NCBI RefSeq assembly: GCF_000246985.2
Contig: NC_022084.1
Coordinates: 2,133,224 to 2,197,223 of the forward strand
Direction: 5' to 3'
Length of the DNA stretch: 64,000 nt
Origin: Thermococcus litoralis DSM 5473
Lineage (GTDB): Archaea; Methanobacteriota_B; Thermococci; Thermococcales; Thermococcaceae
A program made the position numbers and the translations under genes. The stretch's first letter is position 1. Each line of letters begins with the position of its first letter. The notes beneath the pieces were generated by a model, which made no database searches, was not told where the DNA came from, and saw only the letters and a list, made by a program, of their open reading frames with translations. Positions 16,402-23,984 of this stretch are shown piece by piece.

Positions 16402-16692
16402 TTATTCCTCCAAAAACCTTTCCACCTTCTCTACCTTCCCTTCTATAGTTTCAAGCCTTTTTTCAATGCCTTCTAGCTTTGAAACAAGCCGGGAGATTTC
16501 ATTTGCCGTTTTAATTTCTTCCCTGTCATGCAAAGAGTAGCCAACGGAGTAGGAGATACCTGCCGCCATCAGGAACAATACTATTGCAATGCCTATGTTT
16601 GAATAGTTTGCGCCCCCTTTCAGGATTATTACTGTAGACAGAACTATTGCGGCTAACCAACTTGCTAAAATAATCACATCTCTCGTTCTCAT
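16402..16692 (-). CDS. Small membrane protein with C-terminal coiled coil
   Basis: 96 aa: two TM segments (DVIILASWLAAIVLSTVII and IGIAIVLFLMAAGISYSVGY), then a heptad-like tail EISRLVSKLEGIEKRLETIEGK. It starts four bases after GGAGGTGG and overlaps the true end of the HTH gene if the frameshift there is corrected. This indicates an operon of regulator plus membrane protein. No function is recognised. Confidence 0.7.
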   Translation of the reverse strand: MRTRDVIILASWLAAIVLSTVIILKGGANYSNIGIAIVLFLMAAGISYSVGYSLHDREEIKTANEISRLVSKLEGIEKRLETIEGKVEKVERFLEE

Positions 16693-16983
16693 CCGACCAC
16701 CTCCTTCAGGATATCAGGAGAGATCCTAACATCAAACGGAACAAGTTCATAAAAACCTAAGGGCCATTCCTCGTTTTTCATCCATCACGACTCTGCTCTT
16801 AACTATTCCCGCCTTTTCGAGCTTTTTTAAGTGGATTTTTGCGAGAGCCCTGCTTATTCCAAGTGCTATGGCTATCTCATTAAGATACATTGGTCTGTTC
16901 TCTTTGGCAAGCACCCCAACAATTTTGAGCCTTAGTGGATGTCCCAGCCCATCGAGTATTCTTGCCAGTTCTTCCACATCCAT
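16689..16983 (-). CDS. ArsR/MarR-like winged-helix regulator (frameshifted near its 3' end as sequenced)
   Basis: The product begins MDVEELARILDGLGHPLRLK and carries a winged-helix domain with EIAIALGISRALAKIHLKKLEKAGIV. As read, it stops at 16747. The sequence after it (FYELVPFDVRISPDILKEVV) is in another frame and ends in TGA overlapping ATG 16692. Removing one T (A5 run 16751-16755 on the plus strand) joins both, giving a 97-98 aa protein coupled to the next gene. The start is ATG 16983 because the predicted transcription start lies near 16997, inside the operator; ATG 17001 would be upstream of it. Confidence 0.75.
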
Positions 16984-17030
16984 GTTATCACTTGATAACA
17001 TGTAATAAAATGATTACATATAAATTTTTC
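16984..17030 (-). promoter_or_regulatory. Promoter with two adjacent palindromes for the HTH operon
   Basis: GTTATCA-CT-TGATAAC at 16984-16999 has perfect 7-bp arms. ATGTAAT-AAAATG-ATTACAT at 17000-17019 has perfect 7-bp arms. The second overlaps the TATA box (minus-strand TTTATAT, about 17017-17027) and the first overlaps the predicted start site. The arrangement suits autorepression by the encoded winged-helix protein. Confidence 0.65.
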
Positions 17031-17188
17031 GGTGATTCGTTCAAGATTTGAGAATACACCATGAGGAAAAAACGTACAAGACCCTGCTATTTAAGTTCCC
17101 TCAAGGATGCTCCCATTACTCCTGCCGAAAATTATTTAAAGTTTTTTCACCCAAAGCACGACGCTTTAAAACTCTGTGAGGGTTCTTT

Positions 17189-18358
17189 ATGCGCTGGAGT
17201 GAAATTCCCAGGGAAGCCAAGGCCTACATGATCTACCACACCCTCATAGCGCCAGGCCTAATAACTTGGACGCTCTTCCCACTCTACCTCATGATGACGG
17301 GCTACTCCGTCCTCGAAGTTGGAGCGTTCTTCACGATAGTCAACATCACCTCGATCCCGCTCACCTACATCTTCGGCAGGCTCTTCAACCGCTGGGACAT
17401 CAAGAAGGGCCTCATAGCGATAGACATCCTCGACGGGATAGCCTACGTCATGTACGGCCTCGCCAAGGGAGCGACAGCGCCGCTGATGCTCTTCGGCGGA
17501 AAAGTGATCGACAAGCTCTCCACTCTCCTCTATCCTCTCTACCAGGCCTACGAGCAGATAATTTATCCTGAGGACAAGTACGAGGAGATATTCGCTTGGC
17601 ATCTAAGATTGCCCGAGATAGCCACCTTGGTGAGCTTTCCGATAATGGGCTACCTCCTCGGGTACGTGTACAATAAGCCGGAGCACTACCGCCTGACCTT
17701 TCTCTTCTTCGGCCTCTTCTCGGTCGTAACGGTTACCTATCTCTGGCTCTTCCTCCCGAGCGTCGGGAAGGAGGAGAGGATAAGCCCGGAAGGGTTCACG
17801 TTCAAAGCGGGTGAGTTCAAGCGTCTAATCGCGTTTGAGACGCTCTTAACGCTCGCGTGGGGGCTTGCACCGGAGTTCATCCTCATAAACTACGTCGTCT
17901 TCGTGCTGAAAAAGACGGTCTTCGAGATAACGCTGATAGCGGTCGCGAGCAGCATTCTCAGGATAGCGGGTACCTACGCCAGCGAGCGCGTTCCAAAGAA
18001 TAAGGGCTTCCACGTGATAGCTTTGGGGATGTTCCTCAATGCCCTCTACGCCTTCGTGATGGCTTTGGCTCCGCCATTCTGGCTTGCATTGGCGGTTTAC
18101 GCCATCGGAGACTTCGGCAACGCGCTGTGGTTCCCATTCTATCGCTCGTGGCTCTTCAAGCTCATCCCGAAGGAAAAAACCACCGAGTTCCACGCGGCCC
18201 TTTCGAGCTACAACAGGGCCCTCGGCCTCGTAACGCCGATCGCGGCAGGAGCCCTGGCGAGCATTCGCCCCACGCTGCCCTACGGCGCGAGTCTTACCTT
18301 CTTCGCCCTGGCCGGGGCGATGCTCCTAATGGTGGGAGAGAAGGCTAAAACTCGTTGA
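17189..18358 (+). CDS. MFS transporter
   Basis: 389 aa with about 11-12 hydrophobic segments. GRLFNRWDIKKG fits the MFS loop 2-3 region, and NKGFHVIALGMFLNA the second-half equivalent. The substrate is unknown. GAGGG lies upstream of ATG 17189, and ATTATTTAAAG near 17130 is a plausible TATA. Base composition jumps here to a GC-rich pattern (33 of 60 G/C in the line at 17401), marking the left edge of the island. The last 14 bases overlap the convergent nitroreductase gene. Confidence 0.85.
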   Translation: MRWSEIPREAKAYMIYHTLIAPGLITWTLFPLYLMMTGYSVLEVGAFFTIVNITSIPLTYIFGRLFNRWDIKKGLIAIDILDGIAYVMYGLAKGATAPLMLFGGKVIDKLSTLLYPLYQAYEQIIYPEDKYEEIFAWHLRLPEIATLVSFPIMGYLLGYVYNKPEHYRLTFLFFGLFSVVTVTYLWLFLPSVGKEERISPEGFTFKAGEFKRLIAFETLLTLAWGLAPEFILINYVVFVLKKTVFEITLIAVASSILRIAGTYASERVPKNKGFHVIALGMFLNALYAFVMALAPPFWLALAVYAIGDFGNALWFPFYRSWLFKLIPKEKTTEFHAALSSYNRALGLVTPIAAGALASIRPTLPYGASLTFFALAGAMLLMVGEKAKTR

Positions 18359-18908
18359 AGCTCACGACATCCTCAAGCTTTTTCCTCTCGTACTTTGGCT
18401 TTGGATCGGCTGGATAGCCAACGGGGAGTATCGTCTGGAGCTTCCACTCGTTTGGCACCCGGAGGAGCTCCTTGATGGGCTTTGGGTTCGGGGGCGTATA
18501 CGTTACCGTCCCGAGGCCGAGTTCCTCAAGCGCAAGGAGAAGGTACCCAACGGCTATCCAAGTGGAGTGGAGCCAGTATGGGGCTTTAGTGTGTCCGAAG
18601 ACGAGGATTAGGTAGGGAGCTTCACTTAAGAAGGGCTTCTCCGGCTTAAAGCCCTTGGCGTTCAGCCAGGCTATGAGCTCTCCCTTGGTGTGAGAGTAGA
18701 ACTTCTCCTCTTCCCTCTCGCAGGCTTCACGGATTTTGGCCTTGAGCCAGTTGTCATCAACAACGACGAACTTCCAGGGCTGGGCGTTCATCCCGGAGGG
18801 GGCCTCCTTTGCCGCCTTTATGGCCTTCAGGATGTCCTCCTTTGGCGGCTTATCCGGGAGAAACTTCCTCACGGTCTTCCTGCGCTTCGCAAGCTCAAGG
18901 ACGTGCAT
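18345..18908 (-). CDS. Nitroreductase family protein
   Basis: 187 aa FMN-dependent nitroreductase fold. It has RRKTVRKFLPDKPP (FMN phosphate-binding Arg region), EAPSGMNAQPWKF (the conserved S-x-x-N-x-Q-P-W-x-F motif) and GLGTVTYTPP. The natural substrate is unknown. ATG 18908 is chosen with GGTGGTGCC upstream; the open frame extends to 19058 but the extra residues do not look like protein. It converges on the MFS gene with a 14-base overlap. Confidence 0.88.
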   Translation of the reverse strand: MHVLELAKRRKTVRKFLPDKPPKEDILKAIKAAKEAPSGMNAQPWKFVVVDDNWLKAKIREACEREEEKFYSHTKGELIAWLNAKGFKPEKPFLSEAPYLILVFGHTKAPYWLHSTWIAVGYLLLALEELGLGTVTYTPPNPKPIKELLRVPNEWKLQTILPVGYPADPKPKYERKKLEDVVSFNEF

Positions 18909-19041
18909 GGCACCACCGGCATAACTTGGCAGGACGGGGATAAAAAAGTTTGGACGTAGAACACTACCCCATCCCACACCTGCCACAGTCTTGTTCCCAT
19001 GCCTCCTCCCCCATTTACTCAACGAACCCACGGTAAGGCAG

Positions 19042-20202
19042 TTAGGAGGGCAGCTCATAGAGGAACCGGGGAACTTCCTTTCCAGAGAGCACCCTGACGT
19101 CCTTTGGGTACCTTCCCGTTTTGGCCCTCTCCCCAGACTTCACCTCGACCTTTAGGCTATCGGCTATGGCATCTACCTCGTAGGAATTGCGATAGTAGAA
19201 GACCTCGCCGAAGGCGCGGTAGAGGTGCTCCTGGACAACCCACTCGTAAAGTATATCCCTCTCAATTTCCCTGCGCGTCCAAAGCTCCATGGCCCTCGCC
19301 ATCAGGGGGTCCCTGAGCGCGAACTTCCTCTCCTTCCTTGGATAGAGTTTTCCATCCCCGCCGAGGTAGGGGATCTGGAGGAGCAGGTGTAGGGCCTCGA
19401 AGAGCTCTATGTAGTCCCTCGCTGTGTGGGGGGAAACTCCTACTGCCTTCGCTATGGAGTTGAAGGAAACTGGCGAAGGGGCTTTATCGATCACGGCCCC
19501 CATTATTTCCCTTGCCAGACCAGTGGAGCGCTCAAGGGCTTTGAGATCTGCCTTGATGAGCCCAACCAGCTCCTCCACCCTCAGAGTCCCGTTGAGGTGG
19601 GCAAGGTAGCCGCCGGTTTCGAGGTAGTCCTCAAAAACCTCCTGTCCCTTCGAGGGGAAGAAGTCGTCGTAGAAGAGGTTGTAGTAGTCCCTGAAGCTGA
19701 GGGGCATCACCGTTACGTCCCTTCCGTGCCCCCTCCTGCCGCCGAAGGTCTCCACCTGCCTGCCGACGAAGAGCGATATTGAGCCGGTAACCGTTATGAC
19801 GTCGTTCCGGAGCTCGCCGCTGTCTATGAGGAACTTCAGTGCCCTCCACCAGTCGCGGACGAGGCTGACCTCGTCGAGGAAGATGAAGGAGCCCTTAACT
19901 CCCTTTCTCTTCCGCATCCTCAAGTACTCGCGGAGAACCTCAAGGAGATCTTTGTAGTCCTCAAGGACGTCGCAGCTGAAGTAGAAGACGCGGTAGGGGT
20001 TCTCCTTCACGAGCTCCCTGATGAGGAGCTTTATCCCGAGGGTCTTTCCGACCCTCCTCGGCCCGACGACGAAGTTGAGGGAGAAGGGCTTCATCGAGAG
20101 CTCCTCAAGCCAGTTCGGCCTCACCCTGTAGGGCAGGCTCTCAAAGAGCTCCCAGCTTTTGTCTGGCTCGCCGAGCCACCAGGGGTTCTGGACCTCAAGC
20201 AT
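19042..20202 (-). CDS. Archaeal AAA ATPase with DUF4143-type C-terminus
   Basis: 386 aa. Walker A is GPRRVGKTLG, Walker B FIFLDEVS, then TGSISLF (sensor-like). A winged-helix-like region (VSFNSIAKAVGVSPHTARDYI) follows, and the C-terminal nuclease-like EVDAIAD...KVEVKSGE resembles PD-(D/E)xK folds. These ATPases are common in archaeal mobile or accessory DNA and their function is unclear. ATG 20202 is used because the promoter lies directly upstream; the longer frame to 20277 would run through it. Confidence 0.8.
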   Translation of the reverse strand: MLEVQNPWWLGEPDKSWELFESLPYRVRPNWLEELSMKPFSLNFVVGPRRVGKTLGIKLLIRELVKENPYRVFYFSCDVLEDYKDLLEVLREYLRMRKRKGVKGSFIFLDEVSLVRDWWRALKFLIDSGELRNDVITVTGSISLFVGRQVETFGGRRGHGRDVTVMPLSFRDYYNLFYDDFFPSKGQEVFEDYLETGGYLAHLNGTLRVEELVGLIKADLKALERSTGLAREIMGAVIDKAPSPVSFNSIAKAVGVSPHTARDYIELFEALHLLLQIPYLGGDGKLYPRKERKFALRDPLMARAMELWTRREIERDILYEWVVQEHLYRAFGEVFYYRNSYEVDAIADSLKVEVKSGERAKTGRYPKDVRVLSGKEVPRFLYELPS

Positions 20203-20203
20203 G

Positions 20204-20255
20204 TGCAGTTGTAGTGCAAAGGTATTTATAAAACTTTTGCAGTGAGAGTGCAAAA
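20204..20255 (-). promoter_or_regulatory. TATA promoter flanked by two copies of a TTTGCACT-N3-ACTGCA dyad
   Basis: On the minus strand, TTTGCACT-CTC-ACTGCA (within 20235-20255) precedes the TATA (TTTATAAATACC, about 20221-20233). TTTGCACT-ACA-ACTGCA (20204-20220) follows it, just before ATG 20202. The first is a full TTTTGCA/TGCAAAA inverted repeat. Copies on both sides of the TATA suggest a repressor that blocks TBP binding and initiation. Confidence 0.7.
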
Positions 20256-20300
20256 CTCTTCCCGCCCATGCACTCAAAAGGGTTTTAAGGATTGGGCCGC

Positions 20301-20366
20301 GGTGCCGCTGAACTCATAGCCCGGGAAAAGGAGGACAGACTAGAAAAGCTCCGTAAGGAGCGTTGA
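20301..20366 (+). pseudogene. Relic of the 3' end of the 21826 gene family
   Basis: The frame reads GAAELIAREKEDRLEKLRKER and stops, matching AAELIAREKEDKLEKL at the end of the gene at 21826-22952. It is preceded by an in-frame stop at 20286. It is a short duplicated tail lying upstream of the second ATPase gene, so that gene and its neighbour are bracketed by related sequence. Confidence 0.65.
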
Positions 20367-20418
20367 GCCCCCTTTCGTTCACACAGTTGAAACCCTAACA
20401 TCCGAAAACCTTAATTAT

Positions 20419-20449
20419 GATAACTGCCATTATGATAATGGTGATTATC
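20419..20449 (+). promoter_or_regulatory. 31-bp interrupted palindrome before the DUF234 ATPase gene
   Basis: GATAA-CTG-CCATTAT-G-ATAATGG-TGA-TTATC has 7-bp inner arms and 5-bp outer arms, perfect apart from the 3-base spacers. It ends two bases before ATG 20452 and contains GGTGA that could serve as the SD. It overlaps the expected initiation region, so it may be an operator. Confidence 0.6.
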
Positions 20450-20451
20450 AA

Positions 20452-21813
20452 ATGATGCCCTTCGTGGACAGGAGGGAGGAGCTGAAGTCCCTCCGCGAGA
20501 AGCTCAAGGGAGAGGGCTTCGAGCTTATAGTTATCTATGGTCGGAGAAGGGTCGGAAAGACGAGGCTCGTTCTTGAGGCAGTCAAAGACCTACCCCACGT
20601 CTACTACCTCGCAGTCGAGGGGGACAACCTCAGGCACTTCCGCGAGACCGCCGAGAGGGTCTTTCCTGAAGTCAGGTACTCCCGCGAGGACTGGGAGGGA
20701 ACGCTCCACGCGCTCAAAGGGAAGGTCATCGTCATAGATGAGTTCCCGAACCTGATAAAGGAAGATCCCAAAGTCCTCTCGGTTTTTCAGAGGGCGATCG
20801 ATCTCGACCTCTTGAATTCAAGAACGAAGCTGGTACTCCTTGGTTCTTCAGTCGGAATGATGACCGAAAAGGTCCTCAGCTACAAGAGCCCCCTCTACGG
20901 CAGGAGAACTGGCTCGATGAAGCTCAAGCCGATGAGTTTCTTTGCCCTCAAAAAGTTCTTCCCAGATGCGAGCTGGGAGGAGCTGGTTGAAGTTTATGGC
21001 CTTACCGATGGTATTCCCTTCTACATCACTCGCGTTAAACTGCCCTTTTGGGAGTGGCTTGAGAAAGAACTGAGCGATCCGGTGAGCTTCTTCAGGGACG
21101 AGGTCGACTTTCTTCTCCGCTACGAGTTCAGCGAAATAGGCACCTACAAGAGGATCCTTGAGGCGATAGCCCTCGGAAGGACGACCCCCAAGGAGATAAG
21201 GGACTTCACTGGGATGAAACACTCCGACATAACCCCCTACCTCAGGAACCTAATTGCCGTTGACCTCGTCGTCCGCGAGGTTCCGGTGACGGAAAAGCCG
21301 ACCTCGAAGAGGGGGCGCTACTATTTGGCCGACAACTTCCTCGCCTTCTGGTTCCGCTTCATCTATCCGAACCTCTCCCGCATCGAGGAGGGGACTTTTG
21401 ATGTGGCTGAGATCAAGCAGGATTACCCCCACTACCTCGGCCGGGTGTTTGAGAAGGTCGCTAGGCAGTTCCTCATCGAGCTGAACAAAGCCGGAAAGCC
21501 CCCGCTCCGCTTTATCAAAATAGGTCGCTGGTGGCGTAAGGGGGAGGAGATTGACCTCGTTGCTTTGAACGAGCGTGAAAAGAAGGCCCTCTTCGTTGAG
21601 GTGAAATGGAAAGATCTTAGGGGGAGGGAAGCGAGGGGGATTTTGAAGGACTTAGAGAGGAAGGCCGAGCTCGTGGGTCTCGATGAATGGGAGAAGTATT
21701 ACGGACTTGTGGCAAAGAGGGTGGAGGGAAAGGGAGAGCTCAGAGAAGAGGGCTGGCAGGTTTGGGATTTGAGGGACTTCGAAAGGCTTAATTCTTTTGA
21801 GGCCAAAGTTTAA
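20452..21813 (+). CDS. Archaeal ATPase with DUF234 / PD-(D/E)xK-like C-terminus
   Basis: 453 aa. FVDRREEL then Walker A YGRRRVGKTRL, Walker B VIVIDEFPNL, and a sensor-type LVLLGSSVG. A winged-helix region (TTPKEIRDFTGMKHSDITPYL) follows, and then DUF234 with GRWWRKGEEIDLVAL and FVEVKWK, which looks like a nuclease core. Function is unknown. Either ATG of the ATGATG pair (20452, 20455) could start. It has its own palindromic control region and is followed 12 bases later by the mosaic gene, so they may be cotranscribed. Confidence 0.82.
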   Translation: MMPFVDRREELKSLREKLKGEGFELIVIYGRRRVGKTRLVLEAVKDLPHVYYLAVEGDNLRHFRETAERVFPEVRYSREDWEGTLHALKGKVIVIDEFPNLIKEDPKVLSVFQRAIDLDLLNSRTKLVLLGSSVGMMTEKVLSYKSPLYGRRTGSMKLKPMSFFALKKFFPDASWEELVEVYGLTDGIPFYITRVKLPFWEWLEKELSDPVSFFRDEVDFLLRYEFSEIGTYKRILEAIALGRTTPKEIRDFTGMKHSDITPYLRNLIAVDLVVREVPVTEKPTSKRGRYYLADNFLAFWFRFIYPNLSRIEEGTFDVAEIKQDYPHYLGRVFEKVARQFLIELNKAGKPPLRFIKIGRWWRKGEEIDLVALNEREKKALFVEVKWKDLRGREARGILKDLERKAELVGLDEWEKYYGLVAKRVEGKGELREEGWQVWDLRDFERLNSFEAKV

Positions 21814-21825
21814 GGGGTGGAGAAA

Positions 21826-22952
21826 ATGCTGCTTGCACACCGCAAAAAGAAAGGATATGTTGTCGAGAAAGGGCTTTTTGGTAGAGAAAAAAAGATCGAG
21901 CAAGAATATCTGTACGAGAAACATATTGGGCTTACACCACTTGCTGACAATGCCCTAGGAAAGGCATTAGGAACAGATGTGTCCACACACACTTTGTCGG
22001 AAAGATTCGCTACGCAAACGTTGTAGAAGGGCACCACGACGCAGCGGGGTACGACGCGTTGGTTGCAATTGGCAAAGAGATTATAAAGAGAGTAACCGGA
22101 ACACAAGATCCCGTCGAAACGACACTACATATACTGCAGAGTTTCGGAAAGGAAAACGACAGAGAATTCGTAAAAGAATTTAGCCCAGACAACCCAAAGC
22201 TGGAAAATTATCACCAGCACATTCTAGTTTACTACCCAAAATACGAGGACTTTTATAGGAACCACAAAGAAGAGTTTGCAAACCGAGCCACAGAAAGTAT
22301 AGAGAGGATCCTAGGTAGGAAGCTAACATCTGAGGAGCGCCAAAAGCTGAGAAGAGCTTTCGAACTCGCAGCGGAATATGGCAAAAGATTCCATGATATG
22401 TTCAGAGGCGTAGATGAGAGCATGTACCACATGGTAGCGGAATCTGCAGAAGTGCACCGAACGGAGGGTTTTAAAGCAATAGAATACGCTGAAAAAACTC
22501 TGGGGGTGGATCTTCTCGAAAAAGTGGGAGACACCATACTCGAACTAAATAAACTCTTCCCCGGATTCTCAAAGCCAGAGGAAGTCTACGGCGACCGTTG
22601 GTACGAATTCCTCAAGAAGAAGGGCATCGATCCAAAAATACTGGAGCCCGCTGGAGCTAAGTCCAACTTCACCCAGGTTCAGAAGAAGGACGTCCCCAAA
22701 TGGATCTTGGAGACAGTCCCCGAGGGAGTGAGGTTGGAGGTCCTCTCCCTCGTGAAGGCCGTTAAGCTCGTAGGTTCTCCAGAGGCGAGGAGCAAGGCCA
22801 CTGAAGAACTCAGGGAAAAGGTTGAGGAGATAGCCGAGGGAGAGCTTAACGAGGAGGCCTTCCTTAGGGCCTGCCTCTATGCCCTCGCGGCCGAGCTGAT
22901 AGCCCGGGAAAAGGAGGACAAGCTCGAAAAGCTCCTCGGGGCTGGCTCTTGA
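21826..22952 (+). pseudogene. Unknown accessory protein, interrupted by a 2-base GT duplication and mosaic in composition
   Basis: ATG 21826 (GGTG six bases upstream) starts MLLAHRKKKGYVVEKGLF. The frame breaks at GTGT 21979-21982, where removing one GT gives GTDVHTHFVGKIRYANVVEGHHD and continues to 22952. The His- and Asp-rich stretch could bind metal, but I do not recognise a family. As sequenced, only a part from about 22059 would be made. The 5' two-thirds is AT-richer (27 of 60 G/C in the line at 22261) than the last 300 bases (36 of 60 at 22741), so the gene looks recombinant. Confidence 0.55.
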
Positions 22953-23147
22953 TACCATCGGGTAAGCGTGGGGGCGTTTAAATTGAGTAGAAATGTTGAG
23001 GAGCGGGTTATTGTTGGACAGGGGCCCCTGGTTTATCTTCCCTTTGTTTTGTTTGGAGTGACCCCCACGCTTGGCAGTCTCCCGGACAACATTACCAAAC
23101 GGATTCGGGGGTGATGTGCCAGCCACCAGGACAGCACAGCGTCCAAG
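22953..23147. other. Intergenic segment with nested inverted repeats
   Basis: AAGCGTGGGGG at 22964-22974 pairs perfectly with CCCCCACGCTT at 23062-23072. Between them is the perfect 12-bp palindrome CAGGGGCCCCTG at 23019-23030. No coding frame was seen. It could be a small non-autonomous element, a structured RNA or a terminator region between the convergent mosaic gene and the MNT gene. Confidence 0.45.
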
Positions 23148-23516
23148 TTACCCAACCCTCTCGAGTCTAACGTTTAAAAGCTCCCTGTACCGCTCGAATC
23201 CCTCTTCATCAACGATGTGGAACTCAAATGGGTGATAATCGGGCAGACCTGCGAGCTCCTCTATCCTCGCCTCAAGTTCGGCCCTCTCTCGGAGGCTTTT
23301 TGGGACTTTTTGAACCTTTATCAGCAGGTCAACGTCACTCCCGGCGGTGAACTTACCACTTAAGACGCTTCCAAATACGTAGAGCTCGCACTCGCCAAAA
23401 ACCTCCTCACAGGCTCTCTTTATCGTAGGAAGGTAGCGCCGGTAGTTCTTTATCATGAGGTACCTCTTCCTCCCGCGCTCGATCATTGCCTCAAGGGTTT
23501 TTTCTCTCGAACTCAT
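23148..23516 (-). CDS. MNT-type minimal nucleotidyltransferase (antitoxin)
   Basis: 122 aa. The nucleotidyltransferase motif is FGSVLSGKFTAGSDVDLLI (GS-x10-DxD), with a third acidic residue likely in FEFHIVD. Minimal nucleotidyltransferases of this kind pair with HEPN proteins as toxin-antitoxin systems in archaea, where the MNT protein modifies the HEPN toxin. The start at ATG 23516 overlaps the HEPN gene by 26 bases. It lies within the GC-rich island. Confidence 0.85.
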   Translation of the reverse strand: MSSREKTLEAMIERGRKRYLMIKNYRRYLPTIKRACEEVFGECELYVFGSVLSGKFTAGSDVDLLIKVQKVPKSLRERAELEARIEELAGLPDYHPFEFHIVDEEGFERYRELLNVRLERVG

Positions 23517-23904
23517 TAGCTAAGCCCTCCACGAAGTCCATAACTTCTCCCACGAACTCCATGAGCTCCTCTGCATCCTCGCGGTAGTAGCGCCGCGGTT
23601 CGTACCTCGTGCCTATGTATGCATCCTCAAGCTCCCTTAGGAGGCTCCTGTGCGACCTTATGAAGTCAGCTACCTTCTCTTCCGATTCAAGGGCTTTCCC
23701 AAGGGCCGCTAGAAGCTCCCTCACCGAGTGGGTTCTGAGCCTCACGTCAGCGTATTTAATCAGTAGGGCTTTGAGGTAAAACTGGAGCGCCTGCTCCGCC
23801 AGAAAAATCGCGGCGTCGTACTTCTTCCCCTCAAAAGCAGAGTTAGCAAGCTCCATGTAGTCCTCTGACATCTGAAGGAGAACCTCAACTTCTTCGTAGT
23901 GCAT
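23491..23904 (-). CDS. HEPN domain protein (putative toxin)
   Basis: 137 aa, all-helical. The family hallmark (EQALQFYLKALLIKY) is present, followed by RLRTHSVRELL and YIGTRYEPRRYYREDAEE. HEPN toxins are typically RNases; whether the R-x-H-type active site is intact is not certain from sight, as RTHSV is only a candidate. GGTGGGACG precedes ATG 23904. It is cotranscribed with the overlapping MNT gene. Confidence 0.83.
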   Translation of the reverse strand: MHYEEVEVLLQMSEDYMELANSAFEGKKYDAAIFLAEQALQFYLKALLIKYADVRLRTHSVRELLAALGKALESEEKVADFIRSHRSLLRELEDAYIGTRYEPRRYYREDAEELMEFVGEVMDFVEGLANEFERKNP

Positions 23905-23984
23905 CGTCCCACCGAAGTTAGTTTGAGTACCAGAAATTAATATCTTTCGATGTCGAGGCTAAAGATAGAAGCGGGAGGAAAGTC

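Noticed and set aside
17258-17602. Long open frames opposite the GC-rich MFS, ATPase and ABC genes
   Set aside because: These are shadow frames common in GC-rich coding DNA; the family-matching frames are on the other strand.
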